From Clostridium sp. MB40-C1 (GTDB lineage: Bacteria > Bacillota > Clostridia > Clostridiales > Clostridiaceae), in the NCBI RefSeq assembly GCF_030913655.1, contig NZ_CP133189.1, forward strand, positions 372,001 through 436,000: 64,000 nt of DNA. The letters run 5' to 3'. Below are positions 34,174 through 42,322 of the stretch, piece by piece (the stretch's first letter is position 1; each line of letters begins with the position of its first letter). Under the pieces are notes generated by a model. That model was given only the letters and a program-made list of their open reading frames with translations. It had not been told where the DNA came from and did not search any database. The position numbers and the translations under genes are program-made.

Positions 34174-35463
34174 ATGCCAAGTAATAATAAAACTCCTTAT
34201 TTAGGACTTAATAAATGGCTGGGAAATGAGTTTCCCAAAAGGCAAGATTTTATTGAAGATAATGAAAAAATAGACACTGCTCTTAAAACTATAGAAAGCA
34301 ATAGAAATGATATTATTTCACAATTAAATGAAAAGGCAAGCAAGATATATGTAGATAGTCAAATAGATCAAGTAAGTGCTACAGGCATACCAAAGCTTAT
34401 GATGTATCCTTATGATATCTCCATAACTGCAGTTACTAATACTGTAGAAATCCCTATGGATTTATTTTCAAAAGATACTGACACTGTACTAGTATTTAAA
34501 GATACTAGAATAGTACCTACATCCGATTATAAAATAACTCAAGAACAAGATCAAAAAGGGAAAATCACTTTCAATGGCACAATTGATAATTGCCTTATAT
34601 CTATATATGTTCTAAAAAACGTACCCATTGGTGAAGACGGAGCAATCAATGGTAGGTGCTTAAGTGTTGATAGTATTCCTATGGATAGAGTAATGGGGCT
34701 TACGTCGCAATTGTCTGATATGACGAAACATCAAGGGGATTTATCTAAATTACCTACCACAGATAAATCTAATTTAGTTAGTGCAATGAAAGAGGTTTTT
34801 ACAAATGTCGATAGTGGGAAAGATAGTCTTTACTCTGCCATTATCGGCAAGAAAGTAACACCAAGGAGTAAAGACTTTGTTGATTTAGCCCAAGGGATTA
34901 AAGACATAAGATTAGGACAAGGAAATGCTCAACCTAGCGAAGTTCTAAGTGGTAAAACTTTTACCAACAATAGTGGAATTGAACAACGAGGAACAATGGC
35001 TAACTATGGTAGTAAAGACATAACTCCAAGTGGCTATATTCAAGAGTTTGGTAAAGGCTATTATGAAAAAATCAGAGTTGGAGCGGTACAAGTAATTAAA
35101 AATATACAAAGAAAATTTCTAAATACTCCATTAAGAAAGGAGATACAAGATAAGATACCATTAGGGAAACAATTATTATATTTACATGTAATTATAAAAA
35201 CTAAGTTTTTAAAAGATGGAGGCTTAGTTTACCAAGATAAAGGGGGGAATTTTTTTGCCTTTGATGATGAAACACAAGAACCGTTATTAACAAATAAATA
35301 TGATTCTTATATTGATGCAGGGCCAGATTGGAAAGCATATCTTATATGCGAATATAAAATGGGTATCGAAAAAACAAATGATTATTATTTTTTAAATTTA
35401 ACAATAACTCCAGTTTATGATATGGATATTACTATTGAGTGTAAAGCTGTAAATAAAAATTAA
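34174..35463 (+). CDS. tail fibre protein 1 of R-type module
   Basis: 429 residues, ATG after AGAGGTGATAAT. The N-terminal YLGLNKWLGNEFPKRQDFIE (about 9-28) is the usual baseplate-docking segment of Firmicute fibres. Coiled coil and beta domain follow (ISITAVTNTVEIPMDLFSKD), then KVTPRSKDFVDLAQGIKDIR and a terminal receptor domain from about 330. It presumably recognises the target cell wall. A second, shorter fibre lies 500 bp downstream. Confidence 0.83.
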   Translation: MPSNNKTPYLGLNKWLGNEFPKRQDFIEDNEKIDTALKTIESNRNDIISQLNEKASKIYVDSQIDQVSATGIPKLMMYPYDISITAVTNTVEIPMDLFSKDTDTVLVFKDTRIVPTSDYKITQEQDQKGKITFNGTIDNCLISIYVLKNVPIGEDGAINGRCLSVDSIPMDRVMGLTSQLSDMTKHQGDLSKLPTTDKSNLVSAMKEVFTNVDSGKDSLYSAIIGKKVTPRSKDFVDLAQGIKDIRLGQGNAQPSEVLSGKTFTNNSGIEQRGTMANYGSKDITPSGYIQEFGKGYYEKIRVGAVQVIKNIQRKFLNTPLRKEIQDKIPLGKQLLYLHVIIKTKFLKDGGLVYQDKGGNFFAFDDETQEPLLTNKYDSYIDAGPDWKAYLICEYKMGIEKTNDYYFLNLTITPVYDMDITIECKAVNKN

Positions 35464-35480
35464 TTTAAAGAGGTGAAAAA

Positions 35481-35783
35481 GTGAAAAGACGAATAATTTA
35501 TAAAGAAAATAAGTTGAATAAAGAAACAGAAATAATTTGTATAGAGCTTGCAGATAAATTAGAAGATGTAGAATTAAAAATTTTAGATTTAGACTATGAA
35601 CAGGATAAGGACAAGTTTGACAGAGTTAAAAAAATGCATATTGAGAATGGGAAAATAGTTTTTGATGAGTTATACCCAGATGTAAATAAAGAACTGCAAA
35701 AAGAATTACTTGATACACAAGAAATTATAATAAATCAAAAATATAAAGAATTAGTAGGAGGATTAAAAGATGAAACTATATGA
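35481..35783 (+). CDS. small fibre-associated protein
   Basis: 100 residues, GTG start after AAAGAGGTGAAAAA. It begins KRRIIYKENKLNKETEIICI and ends with a helix KELLDTQEIIINQKYKELVG. Proteins with this charged strand-helix shape lie next to fibre genes in PBSX/diffocin clusters and may assist fibre folding. It overlaps the next gene by 14 bases. Confidence 0.6.
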   Translation: MKRRIIYKENKLNKETEIICIELADKLEDVELKILDLDYEQDKDKFDRVKKMHIENGKIVFDELYPDVNKELQKELLDTQEIIINQKYKELVGGLKDETI

Positions 35784-35967
35784 TATATTAAAAAATTTAA
35801 TTGAACATGGAAGATTTGAAAAGGAAGATATGACAAAGAAATTAAATGTATTTTATACTTTTAATCAGATAACAACAGAAGAATATACAGAGCTTATGCA
35901 AAAAGTAAATCCAACATTACCAGAAAACATAGCAGAGGATTCTAAAGAGGAAGTTGTTACACAATAG
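35770..35967 (+). CDS. small XkdX/XkdW-like tail protein
   Basis: 65 residues, ATG after TAGGAGGATTAAAAG. It reads MKLYDILKNLIEHGRFEKED, then KLNVFYTFNQITTEEYTELM, matching the short phage proteins that follow fibre genes (first half like XkdX-type 'vFYxxNxIT'). Role unknown. Tight overlap suggests co-translation with the gene before. Confidence 0.65.
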   Translation: MKLYDILKNLIEHGRFEKEDMTKKLNVFYTFNQITTEEYTELMQKVNPTLPENIAEDSKEEVVTQ

Positions 35968-35974
35968 GTAATTA

Positions 35975-36685
35975 ATGCGACTTAAAGCTAAATATTTTAA
36001 AGGGGATGAGAAATTGGAAAAATTAAAAGGATATATTAAAAAAGATAACTTAGATAAACAATTGATTTCTGATACCATAACTAAAATAAATACAGCACAA
36101 GACAGAGCAAATAGTGCTTATAGTCTTGCAAATTCTAAACAAGATAAACTTAGTATAAGTAGTTCTACAACATCTACAAGCACAACAGATGTTGCTAATA
36201 GTTATGCTGTAAAGCAAGCAATGGACAAGGCAAATGAGGCTTTTCAATCAGCCAGTGATGGGAAAAATCAGATAGCTTCAGCAATAAGCAGTAAAGGTGG
36301 TTCAGCATCTTCTTCTGATTCTTTCTATACACTGGCGAGCGCAATAAAAAATATAAAAAGTGGAAGTGAAGAGACTAGCGGAAAAACAGAAAGAACTGGT
36401 AATGCTTTTATAATATCAAATATTGGTTTTAGACCTTCAACAATCATCTTTAGGTTTCATAGTTATCCTAGTAATACAAACGGTGTAATTGTTAATGGCA
36501 TCTATTCATCGGTAATAAGTCAATTAATAATCTCAGTATCAGATAAAACTGATCGAGTTAATTTAATTACAAGCTTTTTTTCTTTAAATAAAAATTATAA
36601 CGGTTTTACATTAAAAGAAAATGGTTCGCCTACCTATATCGGCCCAACATGGTCTAGTGCCTTGGAATGGATAGCATTTGAATAA
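35975..36685 (+). CDS. tail fibre protein 2 (short, alternative receptor-binding)
   Basis: 236 residues from ATG 35975, which lacks a good ribosome binding site; TTG 36014 with AGGGG 36001-36005 is an alternative that would remove 13 residues. A coiled coil INTAQDRANSAYSLANSKQD precedes TSTTDVANSYAVKQAMDKAN, a motif of phage fibre stalks. The segment SKGGSASSSDSFYTLASAIK, then NIKSG, parallels GKKVTPRSKDFVDLAQGIKD of fibre 1. The C terminus (about 140-236) is a beta domain with FIISNIGFRPSTIIFRFHSY. Confidence 0.75.
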   Translation: MRLKAKYFKGDEKLEKLKGYIKKDNLDKQLISDTITKINTAQDRANSAYSLANSKQDKLSISSSTTSTSTTDVANSYAVKQAMDKANEAFQSASDGKNQIASAISSKGGSASSSDSFYTLASAIKNIKSGSEETSGKTERTGNAFIISNIGFRPSTIIFRFHSYPSNTNGVIVNGIYSSVISQLIISVSDKTDRVNLITSFFSLNKNYNGFTLKENGSPTYIGPTWSSALEWIAFE

Positions 36686-37056
36686 AATTATAGAAAAGAC
36701 TAATGTTATGGTTAACTATAAACAAAGATAATTATGTAATGTAGACAGTGGGTATCAAAAAGATATACAGAAAATAGATTCTATAGATAAAACTTCTGGA
36801 TTTTTATACAAATAGTTTTTAAGCTCTATTTAAAATAACATCTAATTTATTTAATTGTTTTTATAAAATAATAGGTATTCTAAATAACCTTAAAACTATT
36901 GCTAGTAAAACCTAAGTTAATAACAATTATATAAATTGTAGCTAGTTTAACAATGTGTATATTACACTATGCTATACAACTACAAACCCAATAAACTAAC
37001 CCACTCACACCACACATAAGGTGTATTTTTTATGCGAAAATTTAAGGAGGAGCTAT
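36686..37056. other. intergenic region before the holins
   Basis: No supported gene. A 25-codon open stretch near 36735-36811 (VDSGYQKDIQKIDSIDKTSG) could be a relic of a fibre gene. The rest is AT-rich with no clear promoter. The holin ribosome binding site AAGGAGG is at 37044-37050. Confidence 0.5.
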
Positions 37057-37284
37057 ATGCAAAATGAAATAATAAAATTAGCTCTTAATCAAGGTATATG
37101 GTCAGTACTATTTGTAGTACTGCTTTTTTATATACTTAAAACACAAGAGAAAAGAGATTCACTTCAAGAAAAACGAGAGCGAAAATATCAAGAAATTATA
37201 ACTGAATTAACAAATAAATTCACAGCAATAGAAAGAGGTATAGATGATATAAAAGAAGAAATAAAAGACATAAGAACAATATAG
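37057..37284 (+). CDS. BhlA/UviB-family holin-like protein
   Basis: 75 residues from ATG 37057 (AAGGAGG 37044-37050); the GTG at 37021 has no site. One membrane helix (IWSVLFVVLLFYILK, about 11-26) is followed by a charged coiled coil (KRERKYQEIITELTNKF; IDDIKEEIKDIR). This is the layout of BhlA/UviB bacteriocin-associated holins, which permeabilise the membrane to release the lysin and particles. It is paired with a second holin 80 bp downstream. Confidence 0.87.
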   Translation: MQNEIIKLALNQGIWSVLFVVLLFYILKTQEKRDSLQEKRERKYQEIITELTNKFTAIERGIDDIKEEIKDIRTI

Positions 37285-37362
37285 ACAAGAATGTCTGAGT
37301 GCAATATACAATAAAATTCAATGATTTTATATCTATTTATAAAAACATATGGAGGATTATTA

Positions 37363-37638
37363 ATGAAAAAAACAGAAACTCTAAGAAAAAGATTGAAAAA
37401 TTATGGTTTATGGGCTGCAGTTTTAGCTTTTATACCTATATTTTTAGATGGACTTAAAATATACAATATAGATATTCTTCTTCCAACTAATTACGAAACC
37501 ATTGTAAAATCCTTACTGGGACTACTTGTTCTAGCTGGTATACTTAATAATCCTACCACTGAGCATAAGGGATTTGGTGATGATAAGATAAATGAACCTA
37601 AAATAATAGAAACTACCAAAGAATTTACAGGGGAATAA
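37363..37638 (+). CDS. phage holin, phi-LC3 family-like
   Basis: 91 residues from ATG 37363 after GGAGGATTATTA; the upstream in-frame ATG 37321 is rejected. Two membrane helices are visible (GLWAAVLAFIPIFLDGL; IVKSLLGLLVLAGIL) with the typical link ILNNPTTEHKGFGD. It forms holes through which the amidase at 23781 reaches the wall. Last gene of the tail locus. Confidence 0.85.
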   Translation: MKKTETLRKRLKNYGLWAAVLAFIPIFLDGLKIYNIDILLPTNYETIVKSLLGLLVLAGILNNPTTEHKGFGDDKINEPKIIETTKEFTGE

Positions 37639-37648
37639 ACAGAATTAT

Positions 37649-37685
37649 AAGCTTTAGGTGGAGTTCAAAACTCCATCTGAAGCTT
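37649..37685 (+). terminator. hairpin at the end of the tail locus (family B arms)
   Basis: AAGCTTTAGGTGGAGTT pairs with AACTCCATCTGAAGCTT around a short loop, with two mismatches. The arms resemble the family B hairpin at 24503. There is no T-run, so termination strength is uncertain. Confidence 0.6.
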
Positions 37686-37740
37686 ACAATTCTATATATG
37701 CTTGATGCTTGTTATATAATTTAATAATAAAAGGTATAAG

Positions 37741-38136
37741 TTAATACTTCAACTCTTTATAAATGTTATCTAAATCATTGATAATATTTGTATCTATTTC
37801 ATACCAATCTCCATTAATGTTAACCTTATTTTTTAAAAAAGATATAGTATAATTTTTTTCACCTTTAATTTATATCAGATATACCCATCCCTTAAAAGGT
37901 TGGTTGATTTTTTTCATTAATTTTATGGAATTAACAAAATCAATTATCTTTTTTAAATCTTCTTTTTCAGATAAAACCTTTTTTCTAGGAGGAACAGGTA
38001 ACTTTGCTAATGAGATTTCTTTTATAGAATTTTCATTTAAACAAAGTCTAGTTAAATCTTTATTATGATTTCTATAAAAACATAATAAACATATTAAAAA
38101 TATTATTATTGATATTGGTATCAATAATTTTTTCAT
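37741..38136 (-). pseudogene. signal-peptide-bearing small protein interrupted by a stop codon
   Basis: The minus-strand frame starts MKKLLIPISIIIFLICLLCF (signal peptide or membrane anchor) and reads to a TAA at 37872-37870 after 88 codons. The same frame continues without interruption for 43 more codons (IKGEKNYTISFLKNKVNING, then YEIDTNIINDLDNIY) to a TAA at 37743-37741. The two parts make sense as one ~131-residue exported protein with a beta-strand C-terminal part, so this is a nonsense mutation. Domain identity is not certain. Confidence 0.65.
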
Positions 38137-38371
38137 AATAACTCCCCTTTTAAATATTAACCTTAAAGTACCATATTGGAGAATTAATTACAATATTTAC
38201 TATTTCTTATTATTGTATTTATTATAAGTATCCCATATGTTCTTATGAAAAATAATGTAGAAATAACATATAATATAAAATATGGTTATTGAATATTGAT
38301 GGTAAATGATAGTAAAATTAGATTGATTAATAATGTTTAAGATTAAAATAATATTTATAGAGGGAATTTAC

Positions 38372-39991
38372 ATGAAAAGATTAAAAATAAGTTTAAGGCT
38401 TCAGACGAAAATAGCAATTATGAATATAGTTATTATATTTATACCTTTAATAATTACGACTTTATTTATTTCAGATTTAAGAATGTTTGGTATAAAAAAC
38501 GAGATGAAAAAAAACACAATGAATATAGCTAAAATTATTGCAAATTCTAAGTTAATAATTAAAACCTTAGAAGAGAATCAATCACCAGAAACTATTAGAA
38601 GCTATATGAATGGTATATTAAGTTGTGTGGATGATATTAATACTGTTGTAATAACAGATCTTTGTGCAAAAAGATGTATTACTATAAAAGCTGATTCTAT
38701 AGAATCATCAGAAATGATTAATAATGAAATAAATGGGCAGATAAATATCCCTAAAATGCAAAATGATTATATGTCTGAAGGAGTAGAGAGTTTTGGAAAT
38801 CAAATTATAGCATTTTTACATGTTAGAAATGAAAAAGGAGTAAAAGTAGGTTATGTCATAGTTAAAAGTATTGTTGATAATATGGAAGATGTTGAGTATA
38901 AAGGTATAGCCAAATTACTATTCATTGAATTAATAGGATTTTGCTTAGGGTTTTTGGGGATATTTGTATCGTCTAAAAGTATAAAAAGAACTCTTTTGGG
39001 ATATGAGCCAGAACAAATATCAAAATTATATCTTCAAAAGGAAGAAGTATTGGATGCACTATATGAAGGAATAATTGTTATTGATGAAAAATTTAAAGTT
39101 ACGTTTTTTAATACTGCGGCTATAAAAATTTTAAGAATTAAAGATAAACATGTAAATAATGATAATATAGATAACATTATATCAAGTTCATATATGAATA
39201 AGGTCATGGAAACTGGACAAGCAGAATATGATGTGGAAATGATTATAAACAATATTAAAATATTATGTAATATAATTCCAATGAAAATTAAAGATGAGAT
39301 GGTAGGTGTAATCTGTATTTTTAGAGATAAAACAGAAGTTACAAGGTTGGCAGAAGAAGTTACAGGAGTAAAGCAGATAGTTGAATCATTGAGAGCTAAT
39401 ACTCACGAATTTATGAATAAAATGCATGTAATATTAGGTTTAATACAAATTGGTGAGAGTGAGGAAGCAGAAAAATTTATTATTAATGAAACAAAACAAC
39501 AGCAAGAAAAGGTAAGTCGAGTTATAAATAATATAAAGGATCCTACAATTGCTGGGCTATTACTTGGGAAAATGAGTAATGCCAAAGAAAATGGAGTTAA
39601 TTTATGTTTGGATAAGAACAGTATACTAAAAAAAGAAAATGAAATAATAGAAAGTAATGTATTAATTACTATAATAGGGAATTTAATCGATAATGCCATT
39701 GATGCTATAAATATATGTGATAAGGACGAGAGGGTTATAAATATATTAATAAAACAAGAGGAGTATAGAATAATTATAGAAGTAGAGGACAATGGTAAAG
39801 GAATTTTAAAAGATAATGTAGATAGGATTTTTGAAAAAGGATTTTCAACCAAAGGAAGTAATAGAGGAAGAGGGCTGGCAAGAGTAAATACCATTGTTAA
39901 AAATTTGAATGGAGAAATTAAGGTTTTATCAGAGTTTGAAGTTGGTACAAAATTCCTAGTTATTATTCCTAAAAAGGAGGATAAAAAGTGA
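38372..39991 (+). CDS. CitA/DcuS-family sensor histidine kinase
   Basis: 539 residues from ATG 38372 with GAGGG upstream; ATG 38333 lacks a site. TM1 is about 13-35, an extracytoplasmic PAS-like sensor lies at about 36-178, TM2 at about 180-202, then the family LLGYEPEQI segment, a cytoplasmic PAS (220-325), the His box ANTHEFMNKMHVILGL with the phosphorylated His near 344, and an ATPase domain with NLIDNAIDAI, DNGKGI and RGRGLARV. This family senses C4-dicarboxylates or citrate. The adjacent malate and fumarate genes suggest such a ligand. It overlaps the regulator gene by four bases. Confidence 0.93.
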   Translation: MKRLKISLRLQTKIAIMNIVIIFIPLIITTLFISDLRMFGIKNEMKKNTMNIAKIIANSKLIIKTLEENQSPETIRSYMNGILSCVDDINTVVITDLCAKRCITIKADSIESSEMINNEINGQINIPKMQNDYMSEGVESFGNQIIAFLHVRNEKGVKVGYVIVKSIVDNMEDVEYKGIAKLLFIELIGFCLGFLGIFVSSKSIKRTLLGYEPEQISKLYLQKEEVLDALYEGIIVIDEKFKVTFFNTAAIKILRIKDKHVNNDNIDNIISSSYMNKVMETGQAEYDVEMIINNIKILCNIIPMKIKDEMVGVICIFRDKTEVTRLAEEVTGVKQIVESLRANTHEFMNKMHVILGLIQIGESEEAEKFIINETKQQQEKVSRVINNIKDPTIAGLLLGKMSNAKENGVNLCLDKNSILKKENEIIESNVLITIIGNLIDNAIDAINICDKDERVINILIKQEEYRIIIEVEDNGKGILKDNVDRIFEKGFSTKGSNRGRGLARVNTIVKNLNGEIKVLSEFEVGTKFLVIIPKKEDKK

Positions 39992-40668
39992 TTAAAGTAT
40001 TAATAGTAGAAGACGATCTAATGGTAGCACAAATTAATAAAAAGTATACTGAAAGTATAGATAATTTTATAGTAATAAAAATTTGTAAAGATGGAATAGA
40101 AGCTTTTAATTACATAAAAGACAATGAGGTAGATCTTGTTATATTAGATATTTATATGCCTAAACTGGATGGTATAGGATTATTAAAAAAAATGAGAAAG
40201 AATCAAATTTTAATAGATGTAATAGCTGTTACAGCAGCACAAAATGTAGAAAAAGTAGATGAGGTGTTTAAATATGGAGTTGTTGATTATTTAATTAAAC
40301 CATTTGAGTATAAGAGATTTAAAGAGGCGCTTGATAAATTTATGTTGAAATATAAACTGTTACATGAGAAAACGGTAGTAGATCAAAAGGATCTTGATAA
40401 AATAACAAATATAAAGAATAAAAATTCTAAAGCACAACTTGAAAAGGGATTAAATATAAGAACTTTAAATAGAATTACAAGGTGCATTGAATGCTATAAA
40501 CAAACTAGTTTTACAAGTGATGATATAGCGGAAAAATTGAAACTTTCAAGAATTACTATAAGAAAGTATATGGAATATATGGTATCTATACAGGAACTTA
40601 GAAGTGAAATAGAATATGGCTCAATAGGAAGACCTAAAAAAATATATGTGAAAGCAACTGAAAAGTAA
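39988..40668 (+). CDS. CitB/DcuR-family response regulator
   Basis: 226 residues, GTG start after AAAAAGGAGGATAAAAA. The receiver domain has acidic pocket EDD (8-10), phosphoacceptor Asp54 in VILDIYMPKLDG, Thr/Ala switch in VTAAQN and Lys in LIKPFEYKRF. The C-terminal domain (about 155-226) is the winged helix typical of this family (FTSDDIAEKLKLSRITIRKY, then GSIGRPKKIYV). It likely activates the malic enzyme and symporter genes downstream. Confidence 0.93.
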   Translation: MIKVLIVEDDLMVAQINKKYTESIDNFIVIKICKDGIEAFNYIKDNEVDLVILDIYMPKLDGIGLLKKMRKNQILIDVIAVTAAQNVEKVDEVFKYGVVDYLIKPFEYKRFKEALDKFMLKYKLLHEKTVVDQKDLDKITNIKNKNSKAQLEKGLNIRTLNRITRCIECYKQTSFTSDDIAEKLKLSRITIRKYMEYMVSIQELRSEIEYGSIGRPKKIYVKATEK

Positions 40669-41050
40669 ACTGCCACTGAACAAATGCAGTGAATAGAGAA
40701 CTTAGTTAGAGAATAGAGAATAGTGAATATCGAATAGTGAATATCGAATAGTGAACAGTAAAGGATGGTTTTGTCTTTGGGACAAAACCTTTTATTGTAT
40801 TATAGAAATTTATTGAAGAAATAAATTTCAACCTAATTAATTTTTCTTTATTTGTTATTCACTATTCTTTGTTCGCTGTTTTTGAACAGAGTATTTTCCA
40901 ATAAATTCAGAAAATTTAAAATTATAATATAAGTGTTAATAATATAACATAAATAAATATAATTACAAAATATTTATTTTTTTCATTAAATACTGTATGT
41001 TAAATATAGGCAATGAATTAATTAATAATATAGCGTGGAGGCGATAATAT
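40669..41050. other. intergenic region with short tandem repeats and a terminator
   Basis: Direct copies of a 14-base GAATAGTGAATATC-type unit occupy about 40711-40755, and their complement (TATTCACTATTC) recurs at about 40855-40880, so the region can fold back. GGTTTTGTC (40767-40775) and GACAAAACC (40781-40789) form a terminator followed by TTTTATTG. The 3' part (40920-41030) is AT-rich and would carry the promoter and CitB-type sites for the malic enzyme gene. Confidence 0.65.
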
Positions 41051-42226
41051 ATGAACTATAATGAAAAAAGTTTAAAAATGCATGAAGAAAATAAAGGAAA
41101 AGTAGAAGTGATTTCAAAAATTTCTGTTAAAAACAGAGATGATTTAAGTGTTGCTTATACTCCTGGAGTTGCAGAGCCTTGTAAAAAAATTTATGAAGAC
41201 AATGACAACGTTTACAAATATACTTCAAAAGGAAATTTGGTAGCAGTTGTTTCAGATGGTACAGCAGTGTTAGGACTTGGTGATATAGGACCAGAAGCAG
41301 CAATGCCAGTTATGGAAGGCAAGGCAATTTTATTTAAAGAATTTTCAGGTATAGATGCTTTCCCTATTTGTTTAGATACAAAGGATGTAGATGAAATAGT
41401 AAAGACTGTAAAATATTTAGCCCCAACTTTTGGAGGAATAAATTTAGAAGATATTTCAGCACCAAGATGTTTTGAAATAGAAAGAAGATTAAAGGAAGAA
41501 TTAAATATCCCAGTGTTTCATGATGATCAACATGGCACTGCAATAGTAGTTTTAGCAGGTCTTCTAAATGCATTAAAAGTAGTTAATAAAAACTTAGAAC
41601 AAGCTAAGATTGTTCTAAATGGAGCTGGTTCAGCAGGAATTTCTATTTGCAAACTATTACTTTTAGCTGGTGCTAAAAATATAGTTGTATGTGATAAAAA
41701 AGGAGCTTTAGTAGAGAATGCTGAATGGATGAACGAAGAGCAAAAGAAAATAGCTAAATGTACTAATAGAAATTTTGAAAAAGGAACTATAAAAGAAATA
41801 ATAAAAGAAAAAGATGTATTTATAGGAGTTTCAGGACCAGATGTATTAAATGTAGACATGGTATCAACTATGAATAATGATCCTATAGTATTTGCTATGG
41901 CTAATCCATCTCCAGAAATAATGCCGGATGAAGCAAAACGTGGAGGAGCTAGAGTGGTTGCTACAGGAAGATCAGATTTCCCAAATCAAATAAATAATGT
42001 TTTAGTATTTCCGGGAATATTTAGAGGAGCACTAGATGCTAGAGCATCAGATATAACAGAAGAAATGAAAATAGCAGCGGCAAAGGCAATAGCAAGTATA
42101 GTCACAGATGAGGAATTAAATGAAGATTATATAATACCTGATGCATTTAATAAAAAAGTTGTTTTAGCAGTATCAAGAGAAGTAGAAAAAGCGGCAAGAA
42201 AGATTGGAATTGCAAGAAAATATTAG
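41051..42226 (+). CDS. NAD-dependent malic enzyme (malate dehydrogenase, decarboxylating)
   Basis: 391 residues, the short bacterial form, ATG after GGAGGCGATAATAT. Converts malate to pyruvate, CO2 and reduced cofactor. Visible are YTPGVAEPCKKIY with the catalytic Tyr, AVLGLGDIGPEAAMPVMEGK, the metal-binding CLDTKDVDE and VFHDDQHGTAIVVLAG, and the nucleotide-binding LNGAGSAGISICK. NAD rather than NADP is assumed from the family. It comes directly after the two-component system, which probably controls it. Confidence 0.93.
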   Translation: MNYNEKSLKMHEENKGKVEVISKISVKNRDDLSVAYTPGVAEPCKKIYEDNDNVYKYTSKGNLVAVVSDGTAVLGLGDIGPEAAMPVMEGKAILFKEFSGIDAFPICLDTKDVDEIVKTVKYLAPTFGGINLEDISAPRCFEIERRLKEELNIPVFHDDQHGTAIVVLAGLLNALKVVNKNLEQAKIVLNGAGSAGISICKLLLLAGAKNIVVCDKKGALVENAEWMNEEQKKIAKCTNRNFEKGTIKEIIKEKDVFIGVSGPDVLNVDMVSTMNNDPIVFAMANPSPEIMPDEAKRGGARVVATGRSDFPNQINNVLVFPGIFRGALDARASDITEEMKIAAAKAIASIVTDEELNEDYIIPDAFNKKVVLAVSREVEKAARKIGIARKY

Positions 42227-42322
42227 AATGATAATAAGAAGATTTGTCTTAATGTTTGTTAGAATAAAAGAAAGTTTTCTATTGAATGTTTATGACTATA
42301 TTATACAAGGGGGATATATGAT

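Noticed and set aside
25451..36685. Type VI secretion, PVC/MAC or other extracellular contractile injection system
   Set aside because: There is no AAA+ ClpV-like or ECIS-type ATPase, no VgrG/PAAR spike with effector and no toxin payload. The gene order is that of PBSX/diffocin tails with holins.
36700..36815. Possible short gene between fibre 2 and holin
   Set aside because: Stop codons interrupt every frame within about 30 codons and there is no initiation site; at most a relic.
2406..37690. An intact or recently decayed prophage
   Set aside because: No packaging, head, integration, replication or attachment-site sequence is visible, and both tail modules appear complete and undamaged, which fits tailocins better.
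40700..40760. Short tandem repeats as a possible CRISPR array
   Set aside because: Units are only ~14 bases, contiguous without spacers, and no cas genes are present.
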